From IMG/VR virus record IMGVR_UViG_3300023174_002543, positions 251,664-315,663 of that record: DNA of 64,000 nucleotides. One strand, given 5' to 3'. Shown one piece after another: positions 16,745 through 25,147 of the stretch. The notes beneath the pieces were generated by a model. It did no database searches and was not told where the DNA came from. It was given only the letters and a program-made list of their open reading frames with translations. Each line of letters begins with the position of its first letter. Position 1 is the stretch's first letter. The DNA is from a virus. The translations under genes and the position numbers were made by a program.

Positions 16745-18754
16745 TTATTTTTCTTCTAAATAATCGCTAGAATCTTCGTTGGTTTGGTGAACCTCAAGCG
16801 GCTTAACTATGATAGCCCTCATTATGCTTTGTATAGAGAATTTCTTCCCGGTGGTATCACGTAAATACAAATATGCTACGATTGCATACTTCTTTATATT
16901 TTCATCTGTATAATCTACAGGTTCTTTAGTTAGTAATATAGGCTTTTGTTTATAAACTAATACTAAATTTACTTTAGACCCGGCATAGATAATTCTATTC
17001 TCAATTATTCCTGTGCTACGGCGAACTTCAAAATGAAAGTCTGAATCACCTGGATGATATTCTTTAATGAACTTCTCAAAATATTGTCTTGCTAATTCAG
17101 GAGAATTGGCTTCAAATCTATCAATTATCCTACTAGGATTTTCAACATCGTATATTTCATAATTCTTGTTTAAGCGTTCACGTGCTTGACTCATACGGTC
17201 TAGTCTATTACTAACATGACGGTCTGCTTTACCCAGATAACTTTGTAATGTTTCGTCACTAATTTCGTTAATACCTTCACTTTGTCTTGTAACTGTAGCA
17301 ATAGTTGGACCAGTTGTAGTAGGTTTAATTGGGGCAGTATTAAGTGGTTGTTGTGTTTTGAAAAAGTCACGCATATCGCTCGTTTGACCTTCATCTACTA
17401 TTAAGTCTTCATGTGGCCATGATATGTAACTTTTACCGTTAACATCACCGGCACGTACTACAAATACACCACCGTCATCATATCCTTCATCTTCACCAAT
17501 TTCCCAACCCATTGATGCTAATGTGCGTTCAGCACGAATCATATCTTGTTCGTTACCAAGCCACCATTGTTTTGCTAATCTAAACAATATTTCTTCTTCG
17601 TCTGGTCCACTGTCATCTCCACCGGGTGATGCAAATTCATCTACTACTTTTTTACCGGTTATTGGATCTAGTTTTGTCTTGCTAACATATTCTTCTGGGC
17701 CATGATATATTTTTTGTTTTTTTGTTTCGGGTTTATTAAAATATGAGTGATAGTCATTAGGACTAGTTTCTTTATTCTTTAATGGTTCTTTGGGCTTATT
17801 TATATTGAAGAAACTAATTTCATCTACTTTTTTAAATTCTTCTCTATATAACTCAACTAATTCTGCACTAGTTAATAATTCTAAATCACTTAAATCATAT
17901 TTTCCAGTATCCAATAACTTCATTAATAATTTTGATCTTTGGTGCCCGTCAAGAAATTCTTTACCTACTATTTGGCCCAATGATTCTTTCATTAATTTAA
18001 GAAATTTATATTTCTGTACCGGATTTGCTTCTTTCAATAATGGACGAATACGTTGTATTTGTTCACTTAATTTTTTTGCTTTTAATTTATCAATTGCACT
18101 AGACTTAGGTTTGACAACTGTATCATTAGTTTTTGGTGCAAGTGATTGTGCGTCAGTAGCTCCGATATATTTGTCTAATACTTTTCTAATCATTAATTCA
18201 TTAGGGCTATTAGGATACATATCCTTAACAATACGATTACGCATTTCATTATCAGCACTTGCATACATATTACGTACTTGCGTTCCGCTATATACAGTCT
18301 GACCGGCTAAATTAAATTCTTCTTTTTGTGTGACAAATACATAACCATGTCCACCTGCTTGACCATTAAATGGCTTGCATTTATTAATATTAACGAATGG
18401 TTGATAATATCCGGGCGTACCGTCTTTTCTATTATATGCTACTGGATCACGTTCACTGCGGACTAATATGAATATATCCTGGTCTGGATTATATTGGCTT
18501 AATATTTCTACAGGATTTAATGGACTTTTAACTGCTACATTACGGAAATCTTGTTCGCTAACACCTGCTTGTTTAGCTAACCATTGTTTTTCTTTAAAAG
18601 GAATAGGACGTGTATTAGTATTATCGCTGGCAGTTACATAAAATTCAGTGTTGGGGAACTTCCCAAACTTCTCTTTGGCTTGTATATAACTACTAAAGTG
18701 ACCAGCGTGAAAAGGCTGAAATCCACCACCATAAACAACAACTATTTTGCCCAT
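16745..18754 (-). CDS. HxGH nucleotidylyltransferase fused to phage cassettes
   Basis: 669 residues. Residues 1-200 form a nucleotidylyltransferase (NMNAT/cytidylyltransferase superfamily): GGGFQPFHAGH (9-19) with the HxGH motif at 16-19, and SGTQVR (about 156) in the place of the ISSTxxR motif. The remaining 450 residues are modular: a helical part (about 240-310), acidic linkers (DDSGPDEEE), a cassette near 400-450, and a small domain near 540-600 (NYEIYDVENPSRIIDRFEA). The enzyme part could make NAD-like or CDP-linked cofactors. The tail makes it unlike bacterial NadD/NadM. It lies 3 bases from the 115-residue gene upstream and has no targeting-like N-terminus. Confidence 0.75.
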   Translation of the reverse strand: MGKIVVVYGGGFQPFHAGHFSSYIQAKEKFGKFPNTEFYVTASDNTNTRPIPFKEKQWLAKQAGVSEQDFRNVAVKSPLNPVEILSQYNPDQDIFILVRSERDPVAYNRKDGTPGYYQPFVNINKCKPFNGQAGGHGYVFVTQKEEFNLAGQTVYSGTQVRNMYASADNEMRNRIVKDMYPNSPNELMIRKVLDKYIGATDAQSLAPKTNDTVVKPKSSAIDKLKAKKLSEQIQRIRPLLKEANPVQKYKFLKLMKESLGQIVGKEFLDGHQRSKLLMKLLDTGKYDLSDLELLTSAELVELYREEFKKVDEISFFNINKPKEPLKNKETSPNDYHSYFNKPETKKQKIYHGPEEYVSKTKLDPITGKKVVDEFASPGGDDSGPDEEEILFRLAKQWWLGNEQDMIRAERTLASMGWEIGEDEGYDDGGVFVVRAGDVNGKSYISWPHEDLIVDEGQTSDMRDFFKTQQPLNTAPIKPTTTGPTIATVTRQSEGINEISDETLQSYLGKADRHVSNRLDRMSQARERLNKNYEIYDVENPSRIIDRFEANSPELARQYFEKFIKEYHPGDSDFHFEVRRSTGIIENRIIYAGSKVNLVLVYKQKPILLTKEPVDYTDENIKKYAIVAYLYLRDTTGKKFSIQSIMRAIIVKPLEVHQTNEDSSDYLEEK

Positions 18755-18757
18755 TTT

Positions 18758-19105
18758 TTAATAACTAACCTTAACATGTTCTATTGTACCACTAGTGAAG
18801 TCATCAAGTGCAATACGTATCCAAGTAAAGTTACCTATAATATTAATAAATGTGTTGACTGTCTCACCGGCTTGAGCATTATACACTGCATTATATGTAT
18901 TAACCCAATGACGGTCATCAGTAGGATTATCTACAATACTGGTTTGAATTATGATAGTCCCTCTAAATTGAGAAATAGACCAGGTTACTGTCTGCATATC
19001 TTGACCGCTTACATAATAACTGGCTGCTGGAAATGTATTTCCAGTAGTTGGTGCGTTACTATAAACAGTCTGTGGTAACAATATTAATGTAGTAGCTTGT
19101 GACAT
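18758..19105 (-). CDS. Small beta-rich phage protein, unknown
   Basis: 115 residues, beta-rich (TWSISQFRGTIIIQTSI, then WIRIALDDFTSGTIEHVKVSY). The pattern resembles small virion proteins in related phages, but no function is known to me. ATG 19105 overlaps the stop of the 54-residue gene (TAATG). It is co-transcribed from the late promoter at 19292. Confidence 0.55.
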   Translation of the reverse strand: MSQATTLILLPQTVYSNAPTTGNTFPAASYYVSGQDMQTVTWSISQFRGTIIIQTSIVDNPTDDRHWVNTYNAVYNAQAGETVNTFINIIGNFTWIRIALDDFTSGTIEHVKVSY

Positions 19106-19269
19106 TAGGCTTTTTCCACTTCTACTACAACACTATCACCGGCTAATTCTTGGGCTACTTGTTCAAGGGCCGCTTGTATATCAGGATTAGCAATACCAGA
19201 AACGGTATCATTATCCTTAACAATTTTGCTAAATTTGATGATTACTACATCTTCTACAATCTTTGCCAT
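19105..19269 (-). CDS. 54-residue conserved-looking small protein
   Basis: My translation gives MAKIVEDVVIIKFSKIVKDN followed by an acidic, Val-rich tail ending VVVEVEKA. The frame has a GGAG at 19277-19280, a late promoter, and a stop overlapping the next start (TAATG). The site sits in a hairpin (see 19272-19296). Function unknown. Signals on both sides make it a confident gene despite its size. Confidence 0.75.
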   Translation of the reverse strand: MAKIVEDVVIIKFSKIVKDNDTVSGIANPDIQAALEQVAQELAGDSVVVEVEKA

Positions 19270-19271
19270 GA

Positions 19272-19299
19272 AAATACTCCATATAATAGAGTATTTATC
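19272..19299 (-). promoter_or_regulatory. Late promoter within an SD-masking hairpin
   Basis: GATAAATA (19292-19299). The 8-bp stem AAATACTC (19289-19296) / GAGTATTT (19272-19279) with a 9-base loop covers GGAG. Transcripts starting at the late promoter lack most of the left arm, so only read-through RNA would fold and be silent. Confidence 0.65.
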
Positions 19300-19302
19300 A
19301 TT

Positions 19303-20019
19303 TTAGACAGGGTCTGGGCGTTTTTCTAGTTTGTATGATTTAGAAATAATACCAGAGAACATGAGGGAAAACAATGTAAGTGTGCTTTCATCATCGTAAT
19401 CTATGAAGTAATTACTACTGGTATAGGACTTGTTCCAGTGATAGGACCAGCTTCCCCTAACATAATTACTGTCATCTTTTAGCCAATGAGCCAATGATCC
19501 ACTAGGAATTATAACCGTATCAGTATCTTTATATCTTTCAATAAAGTTCTGCAATTTAGTTCGGAAATCGTCATTAACTCGTTTGCTTTTTAGATATATT
19601 CTGTACTTATGTTTAGGTTCTCTAACAAAGTATTTTACACCGGATATAATCGTATCATCTACTTCGGTGTAATCTACATGACACCCTATATTTTCTAGTG
19701 TTTTTAGTAAATCTAAATCGTTAGAAAATACACTAGCAACTTCACCCTCAATACGTACTGTTGCAGTTTTATTTTTCTTAGTAGCTATTTTCCAAGTATA
19801 AAAGTCCATTATATGTTTACTGTTTGCGCCAGAAAATCTAGTAGGGAACTTTTTAATCTTTTCAACAATCTCATCGATAGTGTAATTAAACCATGCCAGT
19901 GTTACACCTCTGCAATGAAATCTTGCACGATACTTGAATTTGTTGTAATAGAGTGAAGCACGTTGGTCAATAAACTCTATGCCGTCAATTCTTTTAGTTG
20001 GTAACTGTGATAATGCCAT
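19303..20019 (-). CDS. Hypothetical protein downstream of clpA
   Basis: 238 residues with no recognised domain. It is rich in aromatic and basic residues, mixed alpha/beta, with a C-terminal Tyr/Ser-rich part (YHWNKSYTSSNYFIDYDDES). Its ATG lies 26 bases inside the 3' end of clpA, so it is translated from the same message. The late promoter of the next gene begins just after its stop. Confidence 0.55.
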   Translation of the reverse strand: MALSQLPTKRIDGIEFIDQRASLYYNKFKYRARFHCRGVTLAWFNYTIDEIVEKIKKFPTRFSGANSKHIMDFYTWKIATKKNKTATVRIEGEVASVFSNDLDLLKTLENIGCHVDYTEVDDTIISGVKYFVREPKHKYRIYLKSKRVNDDFRTKLQNFIERYKDTDTVIIPSGSLAHWLKDDSNYVRGSWSYHWNKSYTSSNYFIDYDDESTLTLFSLMFSGIISKSYKLEKRPDPV

Positions 20020-22279
20020 CTGGTCCTACGTTTACTGCTGAGGGTAGTAATCTTTGTTGGATATCAAATACAATCTTGTTTTCAATATCAATATGAACAT
20101 TGATTGTAGCATGTTTAATTCGTTCAAACAAGATTTTTTTACTTAGAGGTACCCGAATCAATTCGTCAATCTTACGACCTAGAGGACGAGCACCCATCTT
20201 CTTATCATATCCCTTTTCTGCTAGATAATCAACAACTGGCTCACTTAGATTCAATGTGATATCATGTGTATCACGCAATGACTTCTTCAACTCATCCGTA
20301 AATTTAATAACAATCTTTTTAATTGCCAATGTGTCTAGTTTGTTGAACTTGGTAATCAAATCAATACGATTTCTAAACTCTGGTTTAAAGAACTCTTTCA
20401 ATGCTTTGTCATCTTCGCCCGACTTTTCTTGACTACCGAAACCAATTTGATTTCTATCATTATCAGTAGCACCCAAGTTACTTGTCATAATGACAATACA
20501 ATTTTTAGCATTAACAACTTTTCCATTACTACCAGTTACTTTGCCTTCATCCAATAATTGCAAGAAGATATTAAAGATATCTGGGTGAGCCTTTTCAACC
20601 TCATCAAACAATAAGATACAATGTGGATTCTTGCTTAAATCATTAATCAATCGTCCTCCACCTAATTGACCTTCACCGAAGCCAACATATCCTGGAGGCG
20701 GACCTAGTAATGCTGACACAGTAAATTTCTCACTATATTCTGACATATCATACTTGATTAATGGCATTTCTAGGTTAGTACTTAACAAACGTGCTAGTTC
20801 GGTTTTACCTGTACCAGTTGGACCCAAGAATAAGAAACTACTCATTGGCTTAGTTGGATTACCGATACCAGCAAAACTTACATATACACGTTCAAGTACT
20901 TTATCTACAGTTTCATCTTGACCATATAGTTTGTCTTTGATATTACTCTCTAGTCCAACAACTAAACTTGCTTTATCATCGTTTAGTTTATCAGCAGTAA
21001 CACCCGTCATACGTTCTATTTGTTCATAGATGTTTTCTTTTATAATGATTGCTTGGTCATTTTCTAACACACGTTGTTTAGCACAAGCCGCATCTAGTAA
21101 ATCAATAGATTTATCTGGATTTTTACGGTCATGCATATATCGTGTTGCACCATCTACACTAGCCTTAATAGCCTCGTCTGTAATAATAACATTATGAAAC
21201 TGATTAAGTCTATCTGTTAGTCCTGCTAAGATTTTTATTGTACTATCATAACTTGGTTCATCTACGCTTACACGATAGAACCTACGCATTAATGCACGGT
21301 CCTTCTCAAAACTCTCATAGTACTCTTCCCAGGTTGTACTGGCAATAACTTTTAGTTTACCCTTAGTAATAGCGGGTTTAATCATGTTTGCAAAGTCAAC
21401 ACTACCACCACTAGCATTACCTGCACCTTGCATAGTATGTGCTTCGTCAATAAAAAGAATTGCTTTCTTTTTAGTAGCAAGTGCTTCCAATACTGATTTG
21501 ACCTTTTCCTCAAAGTCACCCCGATATTTACTACCGGCTAATAGATTACTAACTTCTAAACTATAAACCTCATGTCCCTTCAAGAACTCCGGTACAACTT
21601 TATCGTATATCTTTTGTGCAAGACCTTCTGCAATTGCAGTTTTACCAACGCCCGGATCACCCACCATCAATACATTACTCTTAAACTTTTTAGCAAGAAC
21701 GTTGACAATATCATCAACTTCTTTTTCACGACCAATCATTGGTTCGATTTTGCCCTGTTCAGCCAATTTAGTTAAGTTAATAGTGTATTCTTCTAATACA
21801 TCATCTGCTTGACTATCAGACATTTTATTAGAAGTTTCTTGACCTTTATAATGACGTTGCCAGAATGGAACAAATTCATTCTTATTAATTCCATATTTTA
21901 GCAAGTAATAATGGGCATGGCTATTGGTTTCTGAACTGATACTTAAATATAAATCTACTGTAGTTACTACTTTACGACCAGTAAACAATACTTGCGTAAC
22001 ACTACGATTCATTACACGTTCTAAACTATTAGTTTTTCTCGGCGTAACTTCTTGACCTTGCTCAACAGGAACAACAATAGCCTTTAGCCCATCTAAATAG
22101 GCATTGACTTCCATTGTCATTGTATCGCTATCAACTCCGAAATCGTCCAAACATTTTTTAAATGGTGCATATGTAATTAATGCTAATAGTAAATGTTCAA
22201 CAGTGCAATATTGATGGTTGCGTTGTTTGGCTGAACTTACTGCTTGTTCAATGATTGTATCAATTTCTGGTGAGTGCAT
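19994..22279 (-). CDS. clpA: ClpA-like AAA+ unfoldase with ClpP-binding IGF loop
   Basis: 761 residues in Clp order. The N-domain (1-150) includes EHLLLALI. The first AAA+ module has GDPGVGKT (about 206) and LFIDEAHTMQGAG. The second has GPTGTGKT (about 485), LLFDEVEKAHPDIFN and MTSNLG. Then QIGFGSQEK precedes FFKPEFRNRIDLI, placing I-G-F where ClpA and ClpX carry the ClpP-docking loop. There is no long ClpB coiled-coil insertion, so this is an unfoldase of the ClpAP type. No ClpP lies in the window, so it presumably uses host ClpP. It follows dnaJ by 8 bases, with AAAGGG before ATG 22279. Confidence 0.93.
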   Translation of the reverse strand: MHSPEIDTIIEQAVSSAKQRNHQYCTVEHLLLALITYAPFKKCLDDFGVDSDTMTMEVNAYLDGLKAIVVPVEQGQEVTPRKTNSLERVMNRSVTQVLFTGRKVVTTVDLYLSISSETNSHAHYYLLKYGINKNEFVPFWQRHYKGQETSNKMSDSQADDVLEEYTINLTKLAEQGKIEPMIGREKEVDDIVNVLAKKFKSNVLMVGDPGVGKTAIAEGLAQKIYDKVVPEFLKGHEVYSLEVSNLLAGSKYRGDFEEKVKSVLEALATKKKAILFIDEAHTMQGAGNASGGSVDFANMIKPAITKGKLKVIASTTWEEYYESFEKDRALMRRFYRVSVDEPSYDSTIKILAGLTDRLNQFHNVIITDEAIKASVDGATRYMHDRKNPDKSIDLLDAACAKQRVLENDQAIIIKENIYEQIERMTGVTADKLNDDKASLVVGLESNIKDKLYGQDETVDKVLERVYVSFAGIGNPTKPMSSFLFLGPTGTGKTELARLLSTNLEMPLIKYDMSEYSEKFTVSALLGPPPGYVGFGEGQLGGGRLINDLSKNPHCILLFDEVEKAHPDIFNIFLQLLDEGKVTGSNGKVVNAKNCIVIMTSNLGATDNDRNQIGFGSQEKSGEDDKALKEFFKPEFRNRIDLITKFNKLDTLAIKKIVIKFTDELKKSLRDTHDITLNLSEPVVDYLAEKGYDKKMGARPLGRKIDELIRVPLSKKILFERIKHATINVHIDIENKIVFDIQQRLLPSAVNVGPDGIITVTN

Positions 22280-22287
22280 ATTGCCCT

Positions 22288-23094
22288 TTATTTGTTAGAT
22301 GCTTTGATAGCATCAATGATTGTTTTGTCTATTATATCAGGCATATAGGGTTTAAGTAAAATCAATTGGTCACCATAACCATGTTGCTTTGGTAAACCCT
22401 CTCCCACAATACGTAAAGTACTATTAGGTCCTGTTTGGGGTCTTACACTAACATCCAATGACTTTCCACTTATAGTAGTGAATTTGAAACTTGAACCGAC
22501 AATTAAGTCTAAGATGCTAACGTTCTGTTCAGCTACTAAATCAAACCCGTTACGTTGAAATTTCTGATGAGGTAATACTCTAAAATCAACAAACAATATT
22601 GCATCTTTAAGTAGATTATCATACTTTAAAGTAGCTCCATTCTCAATGCCTTTTGGAATCTGAATTTTTACAGTCGTATTATTTCCCTGGTCATTGAATT
22701 GCAATGTTTGTTCATCACCGTTATATACTTGTTCTAATGTTACTGCTACAGTAGTTCTGTACTGCTGTTTTTGTGGTTGCCTATGTCCAAAGGGATTACC
22801 TCCGAACATTTGTCCAAACACATCATTCATGTCGAATGTCTGTTGCTGAAAGTGGAAATTAAACGGTGAGCCACCGGGGTGACCAAAGTTCATACCACCA
22901 AATGGATTTGGATTATCAAACTGTTGTTTCTTTTGCGGATCGCTTAGTGTTTCATAAGCCTCTTGAATTTTTTGAAATGTAGCAGTATCACCACCTTTGT
23001 CTGGGTGGTGTTGTCCTGCTAATTTTCTATATGCTTTTTTGATTTCATCGGGAGAAGCATTACGATTAACCCCAAGTGTTTTATAGTAGTCCAT
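22288..23094 (-). CDS. dnaJ: DnaJ/CbpA-type co-chaperone
   Basis: 268 residues. J-domain at 1-60 with HPD at 30-32 and a KKAYRKLA helix. A Gly/Phe-rich linker spans about 62-100 (NPFGGMNFGHPGG, QMFGGNPFG). There is no Cys-rich zinc domain. A DnaJ C-terminal substrate domain (TVAVTLEQVYNGDEQ, KIQIPKGIENGATLKY) follows. This is a type II J-protein like CbpA, which would stimulate host DnaK. It is first in an operon with clpA. The TATAAT of a perfect sigma70 promoter ends 10 bases before the ATG and no SD is present, so a very short leader is likely. Confidence 0.93.
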   Translation of the reverse strand: MDYYKTLGVNRNASPDEIKKAYRKLAGQHHPDKGGDTATFQKIQEAYETLSDPQKKQQFDNPNPFGGMNFGHPGGSPFNFHFQQQTFDMNDVFGQMFGGNPFGHRQPQKQQYRTTVAVTLEQVYNGDEQTLQFNDQGNNTTVKIQIPKGIENGATLKYDNLLKDAILFVDFRVLPHQKFQRNGFDLVAEQNVSILDLIVGSSFKFTTISGKSLDVSVRPQTGPNSTLRIVGEGLPKQHGYGDQLILLKPYMPDIIDKTIIDAIKASNK

Positions 23095-23104
23095 AATATT
23101 ATTG

Positions 23105-23133
23105 ATTATAACAAATTAGTTGTTATCTGTCAA
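23105..23133 (-). promoter_or_regulatory. Consensus sigma70 promoter for dnaJ-clpA
   Basis: TTGACA, 17 bases, TATAAT on the minus strand. A late-type AATAAATA box (23134-23141) abuts the -35, so early and late transcription may both serve the chaperone operon. Confidence 0.9.
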
Positions 23134-23139
23134 TATTTA

Positions 23140-23802
23140 TTATGCAACTCCGGCTACTTTTTCTTTTGTTCTGCCGTAAGCTGCGATACCAAGTACTGCA
23201 CCCATTGCGATATGGTATAATCCAGCACCTTGTAGTGTTAGTGGTTGCCATTGACTTGTAACTTGACCATGGCTTAATGCTTGCAATAATGACCATAATA
23301 CTGGGAAGATAACAAAGTCACATGTACATGTTAACATGTATACCCAACCCATCATTGGGCGCATTTTCTTGTTAATCCAATCTGTTGCATCTTTGTCTAA
23401 CTTAACTGTAGATTCTGCACCTTCTTGCATCGCGCCGCCACCGCTCTTTAGTGACTCTGCTTGATTTTGTGTTATTTGTACTGTTCCTACTGCTGAAGGT
23501 CCTGCACTGACACTTGAACCTGTACTGGCTCCGAAGCCACTACTAGTTGTTGAAGCTGGACTACTACTGGTTGAACCGAATCCTCCTGTCGTAGTAGAGC
23601 CAAATGTTGAATTGCCGGCTGTTGTGTTGGTTGTTGCATTTCCGAATCCTCCTCCGAATCCTGTTGATGTATTTGTCATAGTAGTTCCTTGTGGAAATTG
23701 TGATATTGTAGGATCACTCGCTAATGTTTCATGATGGTCGTCATTTGTTGTGATTGCATTATCTTGTGGTCCTGATTTTTTTGCTAATAACGTTGTTGCC
23801 AT
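23140..23802 (-). CDS. Putative holin (3TM/GTA-holin-like) with FG-rich N-terminal region
   Basis: 220 residues. Residues 45-95 are Gly/Ser/Thr-rich with five Phe-Gly dipeptides (49, 53, 67, 75, 90). The C-terminus has membrane segments at about 150-173 (MMGWVYMLTCTCDFVIFPVL) and 190-210 (QGAGLYHIAMGAVLGIAAYG) followed by RTKEK. The LxLxGAGLxHxAMGAxLG pattern is what I recall from the 3TM gene-transfer-agent holin family. Holins time lysis by permeabilising the inner membrane. The endolysin is 10 kb away (33460). The FG-rich head is unusual for a holin. Also visible is MQEGAES (125-131), resembling the locus's cleavage-like sites. Confidence 0.65.
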   Translation of the reverse strand: MATTLLAKKSGPQDNAITTNDDHHETLASDPTISQFPQGTTMTNTSTGFGGGFGNATTNTTAGNSTFGSTTTGGFGSTSSSPASTTSSGFGASTGSSVSAGPSAVGTVQITQNQAESLKSGGGAMQEGAESTVKLDKDATDWINKKMRPMMGWVYMLTCTCDFVIFPVLWSLLQALSHGQVTSQWQPLTLQGAGLYHIAMGAVLGIAAYGRTKEKVAGVA

Positions 23803-23804
23803 TT

Positions 23805-24341
23805 TTACAAACCTGCCTTTGATATAAAATCTTTTAATATTGAATCGTGTACACCATATAGTTTCTTGGGTTCTGAACCTGATAATTCTCTCATTTCATT
23901 TAAACCTTCTTCTTTGGTTTCACGATATTCTTGCGGACTTAATATCATCTGTGATTTAATTTGATTAACTTCGCAATCAAAGTTTTCATCATTGATAGTA
24001 ACTGTCCAGTCTTTAGTTTTTAGACCAGTCAATGTTTCCAAGTCTTCTACTAATTCTACTATTTTTGCCGGGGTAGATGTTCTACGATTTATCTCTACAA
24101 ACACTAGATATTTACCTGGACTTAATTCACCGTCACTAACTGCGGCATCAATGATCCAGTTATATCCACGTTCAAACCATTCAACTAAGTCTTTACTTGC
24201 TTGCTCACCTTTAATAGTGAATGCTACTGTAACAATCTCGTCATCTGTACCTGTCTTTGCACTATATTCATCAATAGAAATTTCAGGGATAACTTGATTT
24301 TCTAAATCCATATGGTCAAAACCTTCTAGTAATAAATGCAT
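23805..24341 (-). CDS. Hypothetical phage protein
   Basis: 178 residues, acidic, alpha/beta. Segments such as VAFTIKGEQASKDLVEWFER and GKYLVFVEINRRTSTPAKIV suggest a compact domain, but I cannot name a family. Its ATG overlaps the stop of the 212-residue gene (TAATG), and its stop lies 2 bases before the holin start, so the three genes are one late unit. Confidence 0.55.
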   Translation of the reverse strand: MHLLLEGFDHMDLENQVIPEISIDEYSAKTGTDDEIVTVAFTIKGEQASKDLVEWFERGYNWIIDAAVSDGELSPGKYLVFVEINRRTSTPAKIVELVEDLETLTGLKTKDWTVTINDENFDCEVNQIKSQMILSPQEYRETKEEGLNEMRELSGSEPKKLYGVHDSILKDFISKAGL

Positions 24342-24979
24342 TACATCATCCCTCCCATACCAGGCTGCGGGGGAGGAGCCATTCCTGGTGGGCCGCCCAT
24401 TCCCATGTCAGGTGGCATTTGTTGGCCTTGACCCTGAGATTGATCTTCACCGCCCTCAGTATCTTCTTTTTGTAAGTCATCATCATATGCGCTATCTAAC
24501 TCATCTAAGTCAATAGTCTGACCTGCTAAGTCAATAGAACCTTCACGTATGTCATCCATCAATTCTTTTGGCATTTCAATACGAACTAACCAAATTTCAC
24601 GTTCTTCCATCTTTGGGTAGTGTGTTCCGGGCTTATAGTCACCGGGACTATCTATTTCCATTGGAACACTGATTTTTGTCTTTTTATATTTGATATTAAC
24701 GCCCACTTGAAGTAGACGCTTAGACCCTCTAGGGTCAGGCATTAGTTTATATGGGTACATAAACATACATGCTACTGTATATCGTTTTACGTCAGGGCCG
24801 CTTACTAGTTCTCCTAGTTCCCAGTTCTTATACGCATATAAGTCAGCTTCGTCTAAAACACGCTCAAAGTCTAACAAAACGCTCATTGTACCGTCACTAG
24901 AATACAGGCCCTTAATGGTGTCGATTATGCTAGGATAATCTATACTGTTAAAGAAGGTATCTGAAGGATTATTGCTCAT
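24341..24979 (-). CDS. Hypothetical structural-type phage protein with Gly/Pro/Met tail
   Basis: 212 residues. The core (1-165) has FERVLDEADLYAYKNWELGE and a beta-rich part with KLMPDPRGSKRLL. An acidic linker follows, then a low-complexity tail of Gly, Pro and Met (PPDMGMGGPPGMAPPPQPGM). I recall similar proteins in other T4-like phages without a known role. ATG 24979 lies 4 bases past GATAAATA, with no SD. Confidence 0.6.
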   Translation of the reverse strand: MSNNPSDTFFNSIDYPSIIDTIKGLYSSDGTMSVLLDFERVLDEADLYAYKNWELGELVSGPDVKRYTVACMFMYPYKLMPDPRGSKRLLQVGVNIKYKKTKISVPMEIDSPGDYKPGTHYPKMEEREIWLVRIEMPKELMDDIREGSIDLAGQTIDLDELDSAYDDDLQKEDTEGGEDQSQGQGQQMPPDMGMGGPPGMAPPPQPGMGGMM

Positions 24980-24983
24980 TGTG

Positions 24984-24991
24984 TATTTATC
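24984..24991 (-). promoter_or_regulatory. T4-type late promoter, leaderless class
   Basis: GATAAATA, 4 bases before ATG 24979. A second GATAAATA lies at 25040-25047 on the same strand in the divergent phoH intergenic region and could give a leadered transcript. Confidence 0.75.
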
Positions 24992-25075
24992 ACTATTGCA
25001 ATGATATAGAGCATTAAAGTTTTTCTGGGGTAAGCATAATATTTATCATATAATTTTACACAAAAACTGTACTAT

Positions 25076-25081
25076 TATAAT
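25076..25081 (+). promoter_or_regulatory. Probable sigma70 -10 box for phoH
   Basis: TATAAT with a weak TTTACA/TTTTAC -35 at 15-16 bases' spacing. It is 66 bases before the phoH start. A late-like TTTAAATAC lies at about 25095-25103. Confidence 0.5.
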
Positions 25082-25147
25082 TGGGTTATTAGGGTTTAAA
25101 TACTATTTGAGTGATATGAGAACTCGGCTCTACAAAGGAGAATTACT

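Noticed and set aside
18584-19078. Plus-strand open frame of 164 codons
   Set aside because: Antisense to three minus-strand genes with good start signals; low-complexity translation and no SD.
19994-22279. ClpB disaggregase
   Set aside because: No long middle coiled-coil insertion between the two AAA+ modules, and an IGF loop is present, favouring ClpA.
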